A DNA stretch of 64,000 nucleotides from a virus. Made by a program: the position numbers and the translations under genes. The stretch lies in the IMG/VR virus record IMGVR_UViG_3300026097_000980, positions 62,001 through 126,000 of that record; one strand, written 5' to 3'. Shown here one piece after another: positions 39,312 to 49,044 of the stretch. Each line of letters begins with the position of its first letter. Position 1 is the stretch's first letter. The notes beneath the pieces are model-generated. The model worked only from the letters and a program-made list of their open reading frames with translations. It was not told the origin of the DNA and made no database searches.

Positions 39312-39371
39312 TTTGTTTCTCCTTTTAAATAAGCAAGATTTTTACGTAGGACCCATTATGGCGTCCAAGTT

Positions 39372-39379
39372 TATTTATC
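39372..39379 (-). promoter_or_regulatory. Late promoter motif (GATAAATA)
   Basis: The minus strand reads GATAAATAAAC, 60 bases upstream of hsp20 and overlapping the stop codon of guaC. This leaves room for a conventional leader with an SD (AAAGGAGAAAC). Confidence 0.5.
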
Positions 39380-40490
39380 ACACGAATACACCGTTGTACT
39401 GTTGTGTGACTCTGACAAATGTAGTACATTTACTTAGGTGCTTGAGCTTTGCGGCTCCGGCATAGGTACAGGTACTACGCAAACCGCCCAGGATGTCCTG
39501 AACGACGTCTTCTACTGCTCCGCGATATGGCACAAGAACTTCTCTGCCTTCCGCGGAACGGTATTCTCGTAATCCACCAAAGTGTTTTTCATTTGCGGCC
39601 TTTGAGCTCATTCCGTAGAATTGTACAAACTGTTTTACTTCCACAATTGGTTTTCCATCTTGTAGGGTATACTCTTTCTGGTACCAACGGTTTACAACGT
39701 CTCCGCCGCCTTCATCACAGCCCGCAAGCATACCACCAAGCATTACAAAGTCAGCACCTGCGGCAAACGCCTTAGCCACATCGCCAGGACAAGTGCAACC
39801 GCCATCAGCAATAATGTGGCCGCCCAAACCGTGGGCTGCATCGGCACACTCAATGACAGCTGATAACTGAGGATAACCAACCCCAGTTTGAATCCGTGTA
39901 GTACATACACTACCAGGGCCAATGCCCACTTTAACAATATCTGCACCTGCAAGAATAAGTTCCTCAGTCATCTCACCTGTTACTACATTACCCGCAATGA
40001 TGACAATATGCGGATAAGTCTTGCGCATCTCTGACACAAAGTCACGGAAGCGATTTGAATATCCGTTGGCTACGTCGATGCAAACGTATTTTAGATTACC
40101 GTCTGCACGACTGTATACATCTGCAAACTTGTTCCAATCACTGCCGTTGATGCCTATGCTCATAGCAACTTTATTAGTTCGTAGATATTCGTCTGTGTCG
40201 TAAAAGTCCACAAGCTCGTCCGCAGTGTAAGTCTTAACTAGACAGGTAAACATACCTAGACGTGCAAGTTCGTCTGCCATCTCAAATGTACCAACACCGT
40301 CCATATTGGCAGCCATAACAGGAATGCCTCGCCAGTGTTCATCTTCGATATTGTCAGGAAACTCTGGCGTCCAATTGCGCCAAGTGTATCCTCTATGAAG
40401 CTGTACTTCTTTGCGACTGCCTAGTGTGCTACGCTTGGGGCGAATAAGAACGTCTTTATAATCTAGTCTAAGTTCTGATTCAATTCTCAT
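39378..40490 (-). CDS. guaC: GMP reductase
   Basis: A 370-residue enzyme that converts GMP to IMP. It is very like E. coli GuaC as I remember it: [20 protein letters not shown] at the start, [29 protein letters not shown], the catalytic Cys196 in [32 protein letters not shown] and a C-terminal [13 protein letters not shown]. Lack of a CBS domain and the close match separate it from IMP dehydrogenase. The ATG at 40490 overlaps the exonuclease stop (ATGA). It may help recycle host guanine nucleotides into dATP precursors. Confidence 0.9.
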   Translation of the reverse strand: MRIESELRLDYKDVLIRPKRSTLGSRKEVQLHRGYTWRNWTPEFPDNIEDEHWRGIPVMAANMDGVGTFEMADELARLGMFTCLVKTYTADELVDFYDTDEYLRTNKVAMSIGINGSDWNKFADVYSRADGNLKYVCIDVANGYSNRFRDFVSEMRKTYPHIVIIAGNVVTGEMTEELILAGADIVKVGIGPGSVCTTRIQTGVGYPQLSAVIECADAAHGLGGHIIADGGCTCPGDVAKAFAAGADFVMLGGMLAGCDEGGGDVVNRWYQKEYTLQDGKPIVEVKQFVQFYGMSSKAANEKHFGGLREYRSAEGREVLVPYRGAVEDVVQDILGGLRSTCTYAGAAKLKHLSKCTTFVRVTQQYNGVFV

Positions 40491-41050
40491 CTGCTTTCTC
40501 CAATAGGATCTAGTCCTTTGTTTCGCAATCCTTTTAGCACATTCTGTACACCGACTGCTTGATTCCAAGCATCTTCTAGTGCGTGATGTTTTAGCACAGG
40601 CGGACGATTGGGATCAATACCTAAGTCATACAATGTACGAGTGTCACGGGCTTGCCAAAACTGCCAAGGACATGATTTTTGTAATTTGCTAAAAATATGT
40701 TCTAGAATTACCAAGTCAAATCCTGCTCCGTGACTCCACACTCGTTTAGCACCCCAACAAAATTTATACAATTGATCCATAGCATCCTTAATATCGACTC
40801 TGCCTTCAGGATTAAATGCTTCTTCTTGTGCTTCGGCACTTTGCTTTGCCCACCACTCAATGGTAGCATCGCTTGTGGTAAGACCTAGTGCGTCGCAACT
40901 GTCGATGTCCACACGGACATAAAACTTTTCACAGTCAGGTGATTCGACATCGTCACCATAAGGATCAAACTTCACAGCACCAATACTCAAAACTGTAGCC
41001 GTAGGCAATACGTCCAAAGTTTCTAAATCTATCATTACATCACTTAGCAT
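40487..41050 (-). CDS. DEDD exonuclease (T4 DexA-like)
   Basis: A 187-residue 3'-5' exonuclease of the DEDDh class: [11 protein letters not shown] gives the first Asp and Glu, [17 protein letters not shown] the third acidic residue and [16 protein letters not shown] the last His and Asp. T4 DexA and Rv2179c-like enzymes share this form. It may degrade RNA or DNA ends. A sigma70 promoter with a palindromic -10 lies upstream, so it and guaC are probably early. Confidence 0.8.
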   Translation of the reverse strand: MLSDVMIDLETLDVLPTATVLSIGAVKFDPYGDDVESPDCEKFYVRVDIDSCDALGLTTSDATIEWWAKQSAEAQEEAFNPEGRVDIKDAMDQLYKFCWGAKRVWSHGAGFDLVILEHIFSKLQKSCPWQFWQARDTRTLYDLGIDPNRPPVLKHHALEDAWNQAVGVQNVLKGLRNKGLDPIGESR

Positions 41051-41076
41051 TATTTTCTCTCAAGTTTTTGATCTAT

Positions 41077-41110
41077 GTTACTATAGTAACATCTAAGAAA
41101 ATTTTGTCAA
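41077..41110 (-). promoter_or_regulatory. Sigma70-type promoter with palindromic -10
   Basis: TTGACA (41105-41110), 16 bases, TACTAT (41083-41088) on the minus strand. The -10 lies inside the perfect 14-bp palindrome GTTACTATAGTAAC (41077-41090), which could be an operator. Confidence 0.65.
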
Positions 41111-41140
41111 TAAAAAAGGACTCCGAAGAGTCCTTTTTGT
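41111..41140 (-). terminator. Rho-independent terminator after groEL
   Basis: AAAAAGGACTC, a TTCG loop and GAGTCCTTTTTT on the minus strand, right after the groEL stop. Its T-run on this strand ends the chaperonin transcript; the stem is also flanked by T's on the other strand. Confidence 0.85.
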
Positions 41141-41146
41141 TTTTTA

Positions 41147-42748
<1,602 letters not shown>

Positions 42749-43045
42749 TTACTCTCCCTCTCTTACAATTGCATACACTTCTTCTTCTTTTAGAATGTGG
42801 TAGTCCTGTCCGTCAACTTTAATCGTTTGTCCTTGGAAAGTACCAAACACTACAGTATCATCTACTTTAATTTGCATTTCTACATGTTCACCGTTGTCTA
42901 GTACTCTACCAGGTCCAACTGCAAGAACTTTTCCTTTGGTGGGTTGCGCATTCACCGCATCTGGAATAACCAGCGATGAAGCATTTAATGTATCGTCATC
43001 TAGTAATTGGACAACGAGTCTGTCTCTGATAGGTTCAAATTTCAT
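42749..43045 (-). CDS. groES: Co-chaperonin GroES
   Basis: A 98-residue GroES. FEPIRDRLVVQLLDDD, then a mobile loop region (SSLVIPDAVNAQPTKGKVLAVGPG split here as SSLVIPDAVNA and TKGKVLAVGPG), VKVDDTVVFGTF and ILKEEEVYAIV fit the family. It forms the operon groES-groEL ending at the terminator at 41111. The upstream gap holds a second AATAAATA-like motif at the end of the bS21 gene. Confidence 0.92.
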   Translation of the reverse strand: MKFEPIRDRLVVQLLDDDTLNASSLVIPDAVNAQPTKGKVLAVGPGRVLDNGEHVEMQIKVDDTVVFGTFQGQTIKVDGQDYHILKEEEVYAIVREGE

Positions 43046-43106
43046 TATATTCTCCTTTTAAAGTAAGATTGTTTTCGGCCCTATTTAGGTTCCATGACTA
43101 TTTATT

Positions 43107-43349
43107 TTAATAGTTTTTCTGCGGTAATTTTTGTTGATTAAGTTTTTTACGCCATCGAGCTTTTGCCGCAGAACGTGCCCGCTTCCTTTCAGAACTAGGT
43201 TTTTCGTAAGACTCTCTTTTTCGTACTTCTTCCAATATACGACTATCGTTGACTTTTCGTTTAAGTCTACGAAGAGCTTGAGTAAGATTTTCATTGTCTT
43301 TTAATTTGACAGATCTGCCTTTAAAATCGTTATGTTTATAATTAGCCAT
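43107..43349 (-). CDS. rpsU: Ribosomal protein bS21
   Basis: An 80-residue bS21: VKLKDNENLTQALRRLKRKV, then ILEEVRKRESYEKPSSERKR and a basic tail (AKARWRKKLNQQ). It binds the small ribosomal subunit near the mRNA exit and helps initiation. bS21 is a known phage-encoded ribosomal protein and could bias translation to viral messages, perhaps leaderless ones. A perfect TATAAATA motif lies 5 bases before its ATG. The overlapping frame at 43085-43294 is a shadow. Confidence 0.9.
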   Translation of the reverse strand: MANYKHNDFKGRSVKLKDNENLTQALRRLKRKVNDSRILEEVRKRESYEKPSSERKRARSAAKARWRKKLNQQKLPQKNY

Positions 43350-43354
43350 GGAAA

Positions 43355-43362
43355 TATTTATA
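43355..43362 (-). promoter_or_regulatory. Perfect late promoter motif (TATAAATA)
   Basis: The minus strand reads TATAAATA with 5 bases to the ATG of the bS21 gene at 43349. It could drive bS21, groES and groEL as a late operon. Confidence 0.6.
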
Positions 43363-43396
43363 TTTTAACCTTAATACAACTATTATATATGAAACA

Positions 43397-43807
43397 TTAA
43401 AGATTGTCTACCGAAGGATGCTTTAAAATAATATTAGTAATCTGACTATATGAATTTATAATTCTGTGATTGTAGCTTGGAAAAAATCTATCGTTGCCTA
43501 CTGAATATGCTTTTTTATTTGCTTTTAAAAACCCAACTAATTCTCTAAAATCTGATTCGGCATTATAGATTATTAAATCGCTTTTTACAATTTTATCGAG
43601 CAACCATTCCTGACTATGTTCTTGACCCCAATAATAACATATAACAGGCACTGTCTCCCCAATATCCAACAAAGGCTTTGTAAAATTTTGAGTTTGATCT
43701 TGATTTAAATCCACAAGAAGAAGGCGAAATCCTGATTCAAGATAGTCATCCGGTTCGGTAACTACAATAATTTTCTGATCTACTTCTTGTTCTTGATTTG
43801 GTTCCAT
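43397..43807 (-). CDS. Unknown protein
   Basis: A 136-residue protein with alternating strands (KIIVVTEPD, FRLLLVDLN, VPVICYYWG, SDLIIYNAESDF) that suggest a Rossmann-like or receiver-like alpha/beta fold. No catalytic motif stands out. It lies between bS21 and the large coiled-coil gene. Confidence 0.5.
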   Translation of the reverse strand: MEPNQEQEVDQKIIVVTEPDDYLESGFRLLLVDLNQDQTQNFTKPLLDIGETVPVICYYWGQEHSQEWLLDKIVKSDLIIYNAESDFRELVGFLKANKKAYSVGNDRFFPSYNHRIINSYSQITNIILKHPSVDNL

Positions 43808-43844
43808 ATAGAGGTGCTCGATTGTTCAGAGTTTTGAATGTAAT

Positions 43845-45647
43845 CTATTTTTCTCTTTTGATCTGCTGGGTTCCCTGTTTCTCTATCCACTGAGATCTTT
43901 TTTTTTGATCTTGTTGTTCAGCTATCCATTTGAGTGCTTCGGTAGCATCCTCGTCGAGCTCTAAATATTCTTCAGTTTCCCAAGGCAATAACTCTATTTT
44001 TCCGTGTTTTAACAATTGTCTTTGTCTTTTTAAACTGTCCTCAGGATTGTCTGCCTTCCACATTCTCATTGCTTCTCTTTCAGCTTCATGAACAGAATCT
44101 AAAATTTCTTCGTCCGTTTCGTCGTACTCTTCTTCTGTATCATTATCCGAATCGATCTCTGTCTCGACTGTCTCAATTTCTGTTTCAGTGATTTCAACTT
44201 CTTGATTGATTTTTTCATCTCTACTTACAGGATTTTCGTCATTGTAAAATTCTTCTACCAATCCTTGTGTTTCTTTTTGCGTAGCAAGGTCCCAATCTTG
44301 TAAATATTTTGGATCTATCGTTGGCGCCGGTATGTAGTCATCTTGCGTAGGATCGCTTCCTTGTTCCTCTGGAATTGGTTCCTCACTTCCTCTATCCGTT
44401 CCATTAGGAGGTCCGTCTCCGTCAGGATCCTCTGGCCCTCCATCATTATCGTTGGGCTCATCTTTTTCCTCGGTGGCAGTTTCATTTCGCTCCTCCCTGC
44501 TCCAATTAAAAGTATACTGGCTTGCAATTAGAAGTAGTACAGCAAGAGGATCAAACACAATGATAATAACAATAATAACCCAACGAACTGCTTCTTCTAA
44601 TAGATTTTTATCTGCTTGCTCGCCATAGATAAACTCTGCAATATACTTGATAGGACCAACTTCCGCTTCTAGCTTGCGATACTCAGCTTCTAGAGTAAAC
44701 TTTTGTTCTGTGAGAGCGTCAAGCTCTGTGTTAGCGGCTTTGATTCTTGCGTTCTGTTCGTCGATGATAGCATCAATATCTTCGCCTGTGCTTTGACCTA
44801 ATTGTCCACGAAGTCTGCCAATAAGTTTGTTGCTGTCATCAATCTCTGCTTCAGCACGACTACGAAGTCTCTGTATTTCTTCTTGAGCGTTTGCTTTTAG
44901 TTCTTCAATCTTAGCGAGAATCTCCGTACGTTCTTGCTCGAGCCCTTCTTTATATGCAGATACAGCACGGGCTGTGCCGCCGCCGTATGCACCGTCTGGT
45001 CTAGTACCTACTAGACTTTGTAGGCGTTTAACTGCTTCTTCGTCTGTGGTATCAATATCGGATAGTTCGTTAAATCTAGCAAGTTTTTCATCAACAGCTG
45101 GAAGTTGACCTAAATAAAATTCTTTGTCTCGTTCAAGTTTTTCGTTAGTAGCATCAATAGCAGGTTGTACACGATCGTAGGCTGTGTCAATACGCTCTTG
45201 TTCTCTGTCAATCTGTGACTGTATGTTTTGATCTGCACCTGTGCCTGAAGTTTGTGTAGTTTCTACTATTTGTTCGGCACGAGCAATAACTGCTTGCTGT
45301 CTAGCAATCTCTTTTTCAATCTGTTCAATTTGTGCAACGCCTTCGCCTGCGGCTGACGTCTGTTCTATGTGTGCCTTTGACAAGAACCCAAAGATACCCA
45401 TGCTTGTAATAAACATTAGAATAATAACAGCGGTACTTAGATAGGTTTTGAGCCACCAAGTAGCACGTTCCCAGTGCTTGTGTAACCACACTGCTGTGAC
45501 CAGTTTACCAATCTCAAGAGCGCCGCCCATAATGATAATTGGAACTGCGGCTGCCGCAAAGATAGCAACAAGCCCTGCTACTGAGTAGTAAATGGCAACC
45601 GCACTAATAGTGAGTGCGGTGATGAGTGTTAGTACTGCTAAGAACAT
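43845..45647 (-). CDS. Large coiled-coil membrane protein
   Basis: A 600-residue protein. Four hydrophobic segments lie in the first 95 residues (SAVAIYYSVAGLVAIFAAAA, VPIIIMGGALEIGKLV, TYLSTAVIILMFITSMGIFG) and one near 365-385 (WVIIVIIIVFDPLAVLLLIAS). Between them is a long coiled coil with a peptidoglycan-binding-like stretch (LQSLVGTRPDGAYGGGTARA). The C-terminal 200 residues are very acidic. Similar proteins occur in marine T4-like phages, from memory. A late motif lies 4 bases before the ATG. It may sit in the cell membrane during late infection or in the virion. Confidence 0.6.
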   Translation of the reverse strand: MFLAVLTLITALTISAVAIYYSVAGLVAIFAAAAVPIIIMGGALEIGKLVTAVWLHKHWERATWWLKTYLSTAVIILMFITSMGIFGFLSKAHIEQTSAAGEGVAQIEQIEKEIARQQAVIARAEQIVETTQTSGTGADQNIQSQIDREQERIDTAYDRVQPAIDATNEKLERDKEFYLGQLPAVDEKLARFNELSDIDTTDEEAVKRLQSLVGTRPDGAYGGGTARAVSAYKEGLEQERTEILAKIEELKANAQEEIQRLRSRAEAEIDDSNKLIGRLRGQLGQSTGEDIDAIIDEQNARIKAANTELDALTEQKFTLEAEYRKLEAEVGPIKYIAEFIYGEQADKNLLEEAVRWVIIVIIIVFDPLAVLLLIASQYTFNWSREERNETATEEKDEPNDNDGGPEDPDGDGPPNGTDRGSEEPIPEEQGSDPTQDDYIPAPTIDPKYLQDWDLATQKETQGLVEEFYNDENPVSRDEKINQEVEITETEIETVETEIDSDNDTEEEYDETDEEILDSVHEAEREAMRMWKADNPEDSLKRQRQLLKHGKIELLPWETEEYLELDEDATEALKWIAEQQDQKKRSQWIEKQGTQQIKREK

Positions 45648-45651
45648 ACTG

Positions 45652-45659
45652 TATTTATT
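45652..45659 (-). promoter_or_regulatory. Late promoter motif (AATAAATA)
   Basis: The minus strand reads AATAAATAC with 4 bases before the ATG at 45647; it overlaps the stop region of the upstream exported-protein gene. Confidence 0.5.
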
Positions 45660-46089
45660 TTTCTACCCATGTCCAAGCACCGGAACCGTTATCGAAACAC
45701 GCAGTAGCGTCCATGGTTTTTGTAACATTATGTGCAGTTGCTTGAATGTAAATTTTTCGACAGTATCCGCTTCCGGCTGGATAGGTAATAACAGGAACAG
45801 CCATACCGGTTGCTTCAGAGCCGTACCAGATAACTTTTTCTCCGTTTTCCGCAAACATCAAAGCATGGTGAATTGAACTTTGATACTTCACTTCGTCCTG
45901 ACTGTTCATTGTTTTAAACCAGCCAAATGATAGTGTGATAATTTGGTTTGTAAAGTTTCCCGAACGATACTCGTAAAATTTAGGACTATTAAAGTCAGCA
46001 AATGCCTGATTAGTAACCAGGCATAGCGGTATTAATAACTTCCCAAGTGCCGTCAGGACGTTGACAGCTGATAGCTTGGCGATGAACAT
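45655..46089 (-). CDS. Exported RT0821/Lpp0805-like surface protein
   Basis: A 144-residue protein with a signal peptide (ALGKLLIPLCLVTNQAFA) and a C-terminal domain (VITYPAGSGYCRKIYIQATA, then DATACFDNGSGAWTWVEK) that matches the Cys-Arg ... Ala-Cys ... Trp pattern of RT0821/Lpp0805 surface antigens. Its signal-peptide region overlaps the upstream lipoprotein gene by exactly 80 bases, as in the pair at 32544. It probably acts in the outer membrane or periplasm. Confidence 0.6.
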   Translation of the reverse strand: MFIAKLSAVNVLTALGKLLIPLCLVTNQAFADFNSPKFYEYRSGNFTNQIITLSFGWFKTMNSQDEVKYQSSIHHALMFAENGEKVIWYGSEATGMAVPVITYPAGSGYCRKIYIQATAHNVTKTMDATACFDNGSGAWTWVEK

Positions 46090-46339
46090 AATGTCCTCCG
46101 ATTTGCATTGGATATGTGAACACTCCGCAATTAGGTGCCATACCTAATCTATGTTGTGCAACCCTTTTGATCTGATCATCAGTACACTCGACAAGAGTTT
46201 GACTTTCGACAGTTTCGCCATTCTTGGTTAAGATTTCCTGTGAAGTATGGCAGTATTGCGGAGTGTGATTAACAACTTTTGTTTGAGCAGAGGAGCAACC
46301 TGCTAATGCAATTGCTCCTAAGATTAACAGACCACGCAT
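46010..46339 (-). CDS. Lipoprotein, unknown
   Basis: A 109-residue lipoprotein: ILGAIALAGCSS is a clear lipobox. The mature part has paired Cys (PQYCHTSQE, LVECTDDQ, PNCGVFTYP, ISCQRPDGTW); the last motif, C-x-RPDGTW, recalls the same RT0821 type as the next gene. It starts one base after the upstream gene ends. Confidence 0.65.
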   Translation of the reverse strand: MRGLLILGAIALAGCSSAQTKVVNHTPQYCHTSQEILTKNGETVESQTLVECTDDQIKRVAQHRLGMAPNCGVFTYPMQIGGHYVHRQAISCQRPDGTWEVINTAMPGY

Positions 46340-46340
46340 G

Positions 46341-46829
46341 TTATTGTGCCTTGTTAGTTGTTATTAAAGCGTCGAATACATCTTTAGGCATTTTAAGTTT
46401 TACAAACGTGTAATGTTTGCCCTGAAAAATATAAGTGCCTCGTTCTTCTTCAAGATGCTGGGTAATTGCAGTATCTTTTACACTGTATGAAATAACAGTA
46501 TGAGTCGAACGCTGGTCGTTTACAAATTCTAGTTTTGTTTCTGAATTAACTTTGCCATTAATTCGCTTGGCAAAATTATTCATTGCAATTGCATGCATTT
46601 GTTCTTCAGCGGCTTGCTGATAACGACTTTCACCTGCACCGCAAGCATATGCATAATCCTTTGACCACCAAAGGAACCCTTCTGTGCCTGCCTGTGCGCA
46701 ACTTGCGTACCACTTAGGTTGGGCGTATGAATCGCGTTCTGCGATTTCAACAGTTGATGAAAATGTAGAACAACCTGCTGTTACTGCAAATGCTGATGCT
46801 ACTGCCAGTGCCTTAAATGTGCCTTTCAT
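46341..46829 (-). CDS. LPP20-like lipoprotein
   Basis: A 162-residue lipoprotein with lipobox AFAVTAGCST and a mature domain (PKWYASCAQAG, then AAEEQMHAIAMNNFAKRINGKV and FKG-like QGKHYTFVKLKMPKDV) that resembles the LPP20 fold. It is the first gene after a consensus sigma70 promoter (46870-46898). With the next two genes it forms an envelope-protein operon. Confidence 0.65.
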   Translation of the reverse strand: MKGTFKALAVASAFAVTAGCSTFSSTVEIAERDSYAQPKWYASCAQAGTEGFLWWSKDYAYACGAGESRYQQAAEEQMHAIAMNNFAKRINGKVNSETKLEFVNDQRSTHTVISYSVKDTAITQHLEEERGTYIFQGKHYTFVKLKMPKDVFDALITTNKAQ

Positions 46830-46869
46830 TGTATTAGTCTCCGTGTGTGTTTTCTAACAATGTTTAATT

Positions 46870-46898
46870 AGTATAAGTGAAATTGATCCGGTTGTCAA
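46870..46898 (-). promoter_or_regulatory. Consensus sigma70 promoter for lipoprotein operon
   Basis: TTGACA (46893-46898), 17 bases, TATACT (46870-46875) on the minus strand. A leader of about 35 bases with CGGAGAC as SD leads to the LPP20-like gene. Confidence 0.7.
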
Positions 46899-46902
46899 CC
46901 TT

Positions 46903-47454
46903 TTATTCGGCTCTGTAAAAGATGTGAGCACCGATGCGTCCAATTGTGCGGAATCGCTTGTTCCAACTTGGGTCAACATAGGTTGCATGATAGTGAGTAG
47001 CACCTTCTGTGATGCCTCTGTATAAGTCGCGATTGAGGATTTGAAATGCCACAGTCTGTGCCCGTCTCCATGCCTCGGCATCAGTAGGATTATCACTCTT
47101 GCCATCACAGAACCAGCTGAACTGACACTTGTGTCTAACAGGTACAAGTTTGTTGTGATTATCTTTCCACCATTTGGAATATTTCGCATCTTGAACTACT
47201 CCACAAGGTGTGTTCGGCCAGCGGCTGTCTCGCACACGATTAAGAACAACATCGCTGACAGCGAACATTCCTGCAAGATTGTCTGAACGACTTTCGTGGT
47301 ACACATTTAGTGCCATACAGTATTCCTGCGGATGGCTCTCCATTGTGTATAATTCTGCTTCTGGTGCTCTGATAGTATCACCAAAGGAATTGTCTGACGC
47401 AACCGATACTGTTGCAAACAACATCGAAGACACGATTGCTGTTGTAAATTTCAT
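46903..47454 (-). CDS. SleB-type cell-wall hydrolase
   Basis: About 183 residues from the ATG at 47454 (MKFTTAIVSSMLFATVSVAS, signal peptide). The hydrolase_2 domain has ALNVYHESRSDNLAGMFAVS with the catalytic-type Glu, DVVLNRVRD, GVVQDAKYSKWW, CQFSWFCDGK and GATHYHATYVDPSW. These enzymes cleave peptidoglycan and are used by T4-like marine phages as lysins or in spreading the wall. The signal peptide allows export without a holin. An SD-like GGAGCGAATA precedes the start. Confidence 0.85.
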   Translation of the reverse strand: MKFTTAIVSSMLFATVSVASDNSFGDTIRAPEAELYTMESHPQEYCMALNVYHESRSDNLAGMFAVSDVVLNRVRDSRWPNTPCGVVQDAKYSKWWKDNHNKLVPVRHKCQFSWFCDGKSDNPTDAEAWRRAQTVAFQILNRDLYRGITEGATHYHATYVDPSWNKRFRTIGRIGAHIFYRAE

Positions 47455-47507
47455 TATTCGCTCCATCAATTATTTAAAGGTTAATCTCTTATAATAAACT
47501 GTTAAGT

Positions 47508-47954
47508 TTACCCGCGACGCATTTTACTGATCATTTCTGCTTCTTCTTGATTAATAACAGGAACAGCATTACTTTTATGCATAGTAGCCACTCCCTTGAT
47601 GAGTGTGCCTGTATATTCTTTCTTTGGTTGTGCAAGTGCATTTCCTGTGCTCAGTTCGCCACTGGGGATATGTGATCCGCTGTCTCTGCGATAGCCTTTT
47701 GGTTGCCAGTCGAATGTTTTTACTTCTGGTGCTGTCTGATACTGCACAGGCTTGCGGCGTTCTGTTTCGCCATGCACCCAAGCAACATATTGATCAATGT
47801 CCATGCAGAGATCGTGTTGATGTGCCTGCTTCATTCGCTTGTTGTAATCGCGAAGTTCTGCTTGATACTTTTTTAACTGCGTTTTTGTAAGTTTGCTTTT
47901 CTTAGGCTTGGCTGTTCGTAAAGTAGACAAACCTTTTTCGAGATGCATTGTCAT
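47508..47954 (-). CDS. Conserved phage protein
   Basis: About 148 residues from the ATG at 47954 (MTMHLEKGLSTLRTAKPKKS). The N-terminus is basic and helical (QLKKYQAELRDYNKRMKQ), with IDQYVAWVHGE in the middle; I recall MHLEKGL-type proteins with a WVHG motif from T4-like cyanophages. The C-terminus is polar. Function unknown. Driven by the sigma70 promoter at 47987. Confidence 0.6.
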   Translation of the reverse strand: MTMHLEKGLSTLRTAKPKKSKLTKTQLKKYQAELRDYNKRMKQAHQHDLCMDIDQYVAWVHGETERRKPVQYQTAPEVKTFDWQPKGYRRDSGSHIPSGELSTGNALAQPKKEYTGTLIKGVATMHKSNAVPVINQEEAEMISKMRRG

Positions 47955-47986
47955 ACGACACTCCGTAGTTGTTAAACTATACAACT

Positions 47987-48015
47987 ATATTAAACTCGTG
48001 TTGTAGAAATGTCAA
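47987..48015 (-). promoter_or_regulatory. Consensus sigma70 promoter
   Basis: TTGACA (48010-48015), 17 bases, TAATAT (47987-47992) on the minus strand, about 33 bases upstream of the gene at 47508-47954. Confidence 0.7.
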
Positions 48016-48018
48016 CCG

Positions 48019-48066
48019 TTATTGTATTTGTGATTTCATCCACTGCCAGTATTCTGAATCAGTCAT
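48019..48066 (-). CDS. 15-residue peptide with strong SD
   Basis: MTDSEYWQWMKSQIQ is preceded by GGAGAAAGGAA, one of the best ribosome sites in the window, immediately after the terminator at 48079. It overlaps no other gene. It may be a leader peptide, a remnant of a longer gene or chance. Confidence 0.35.
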   Translation of the reverse strand: MTDSEYWQWMKSQIQ

Positions 48067-48078
48067 TTCCTTTCTCCA

Positions 48079-48112
48079 TTAAAAAACCCCGGAACATTTC
48101 TATCCCGGGGTT
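48079..48112 (-). terminator. Rho-independent terminator
   Basis: AACCCCGGGA and TTCCGGGGTT pair on the minus strand, followed by TTTTTT. It ends the rubrerythrin-peroxiredoxin transcript. Its sequence (CCCCGGA, ATTTCTA, CGGGGT) is nearly the same as the terminator at 25411-25443. The 80 bases between it and the peroxiredoxin gene hold a further GC-rich palindrome (CTCCCCGGGAGA). Confidence 0.8.
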
Positions 48113-48192
48113 AAGTCTAGCACAATAGAGCCTACTCCCCGGGAGAGTATCCTAATAGTAGTAGACTGCTGTGTGCGATTGTCTTCATATTA

Positions 48193-48786
48193 TTATTTAC
48201 TCAAACTTTTTAAAAATTGAAATGCTTCTTTAGATTTAAGATAATCTAAACAATTCTCCGGTGTTGATTCAAAATAAGGATCTTGATCTTCACCGAGGTC
48301 ATTAATATCTGGTTCTTGCCACCATTTTTCTATAACACAATCATTAATAATTGCAGAATAACGCCAGCTACGCATACCAAAACCAAGATGCGACTTATCG
48401 ACTAACATTCCCATTCTACGAGTAAAATCACCATTACCGTCTGGGATAAATTTAATGTTTTGAACGCTTTGATCAATCATCCACTTACGCATTACAAAGG
48501 TGTCGTTTACTGAAATAACATAAATGTCATCTACGCCTTCGTCAAGAATCTGTTGATAGTTTTCTTCAAATCCTGGAACTTGAAATGTTGAACATGTAGG
48601 TGTAAATGCTCCAGGTAAAGAAAATAACACAATTCTTTTATTTGCAAAAATATCTTCGGTTGTAAATTCTTTCCAATCAAACGGATTTTCACCGCCGTTA
48701 GTTGTGTCTACATAAGTGATAGGATGTCCGTCAGTGCGGACACGATAATGAAATGTTGTAAACGGAATTTGTATGCCTTCTTTCAT
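48193..48786 (-). CDS. Peroxiredoxin (Prx5-like)
   Basis: A 197-residue thiol peroxidase. RIVLFSLPGAFTPTCST contains the peroxidatic Cys in the PGAFTPTCS motif of the Prx5 group; VDDIYVISVNDTFVMRKWM and FIPDGNGDFTRRMGM follow as usual. It reduces peroxides with glutaredoxin or thioredoxin; a glutaredoxin is encoded at 53305. It overlaps the acetyltransferase-like gene by 4 bases and lies in one operon with rubrerythrin, which points to oxidative-stress defence. Confidence 0.88.
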   Translation of the reverse strand: MKEGIQIPFTTFHYRVRTDGHPITYVDTTNGGENPFDWKEFTTEDIFANKRIVLFSLPGAFTPTCSTFQVPGFEENYQQILDEGVDDIYVISVNDTFVMRKWMIDQSVQNIKFIPDGNGDFTRRMGMLVDKSHLGFGMRSWRYSAIINDCVIEKWWQEPDINDLGEDQDPYFESTPENCLDYLKSKEAFQFLKSLSK

Positions 48787-49037
48787 GTGTGTGTTTCTCC
48801 TTGATAAGCACGAAAAAGTTTTGAACCTAATGGACTGATTGGTTCTTGAGGTTTCGCTTTTTTCCCTGTCCTTTCTTCTACCATCATTAACAGTCTGGTA
48901 GCGTGTCCTCGTTTTCTATATAGAGGATTCACAAAAATATATTCTATCTCTGCGTGTGTGTTATACCTAACAAAAGCAATAGTGGTGTTAGGATTACGAA
49001 AAGTGATGACGCCATCACCGTAGATGACGTCCCACAT
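48783..49037 (-). CDS. Short GNAT-like acetyltransferase
   Basis: About 84 residues from the ATG at 49037 (MWDVIYGDGVITFRN). AEIEYIFVNPLYRKRGHATRLL is strand 4 and the acetyl-CoA loop of GNATs; the N-terminal half of the fold is missing, so it is a minimal or truncated version. The upstream extension of the frame lies inside rubrerythrin and is not coding. It overlaps the rubrerythrin gene at its start. Confidence 0.5.
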   Translation of the reverse strand: MWDVIYGDGVITFRNPNTTIAFVRYNTHAEIEYIFVNPLYRKRGHATRLLMMVEERTGKKAKPQEPISPLGSKLFRAYQGETHT

Positions 49038-49044
49038 TACACAG

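Noticed and set aside
43085-43294. 70-residue frame overlapping bS21
   Set aside because: bS21 in the other frame has a clear family match.
46854-47189. 111-residue minus-strand frame
   Set aside because: It overlaps the SleB hydrolase in another frame; the hydrolase has a signal peptide and domain motifs.
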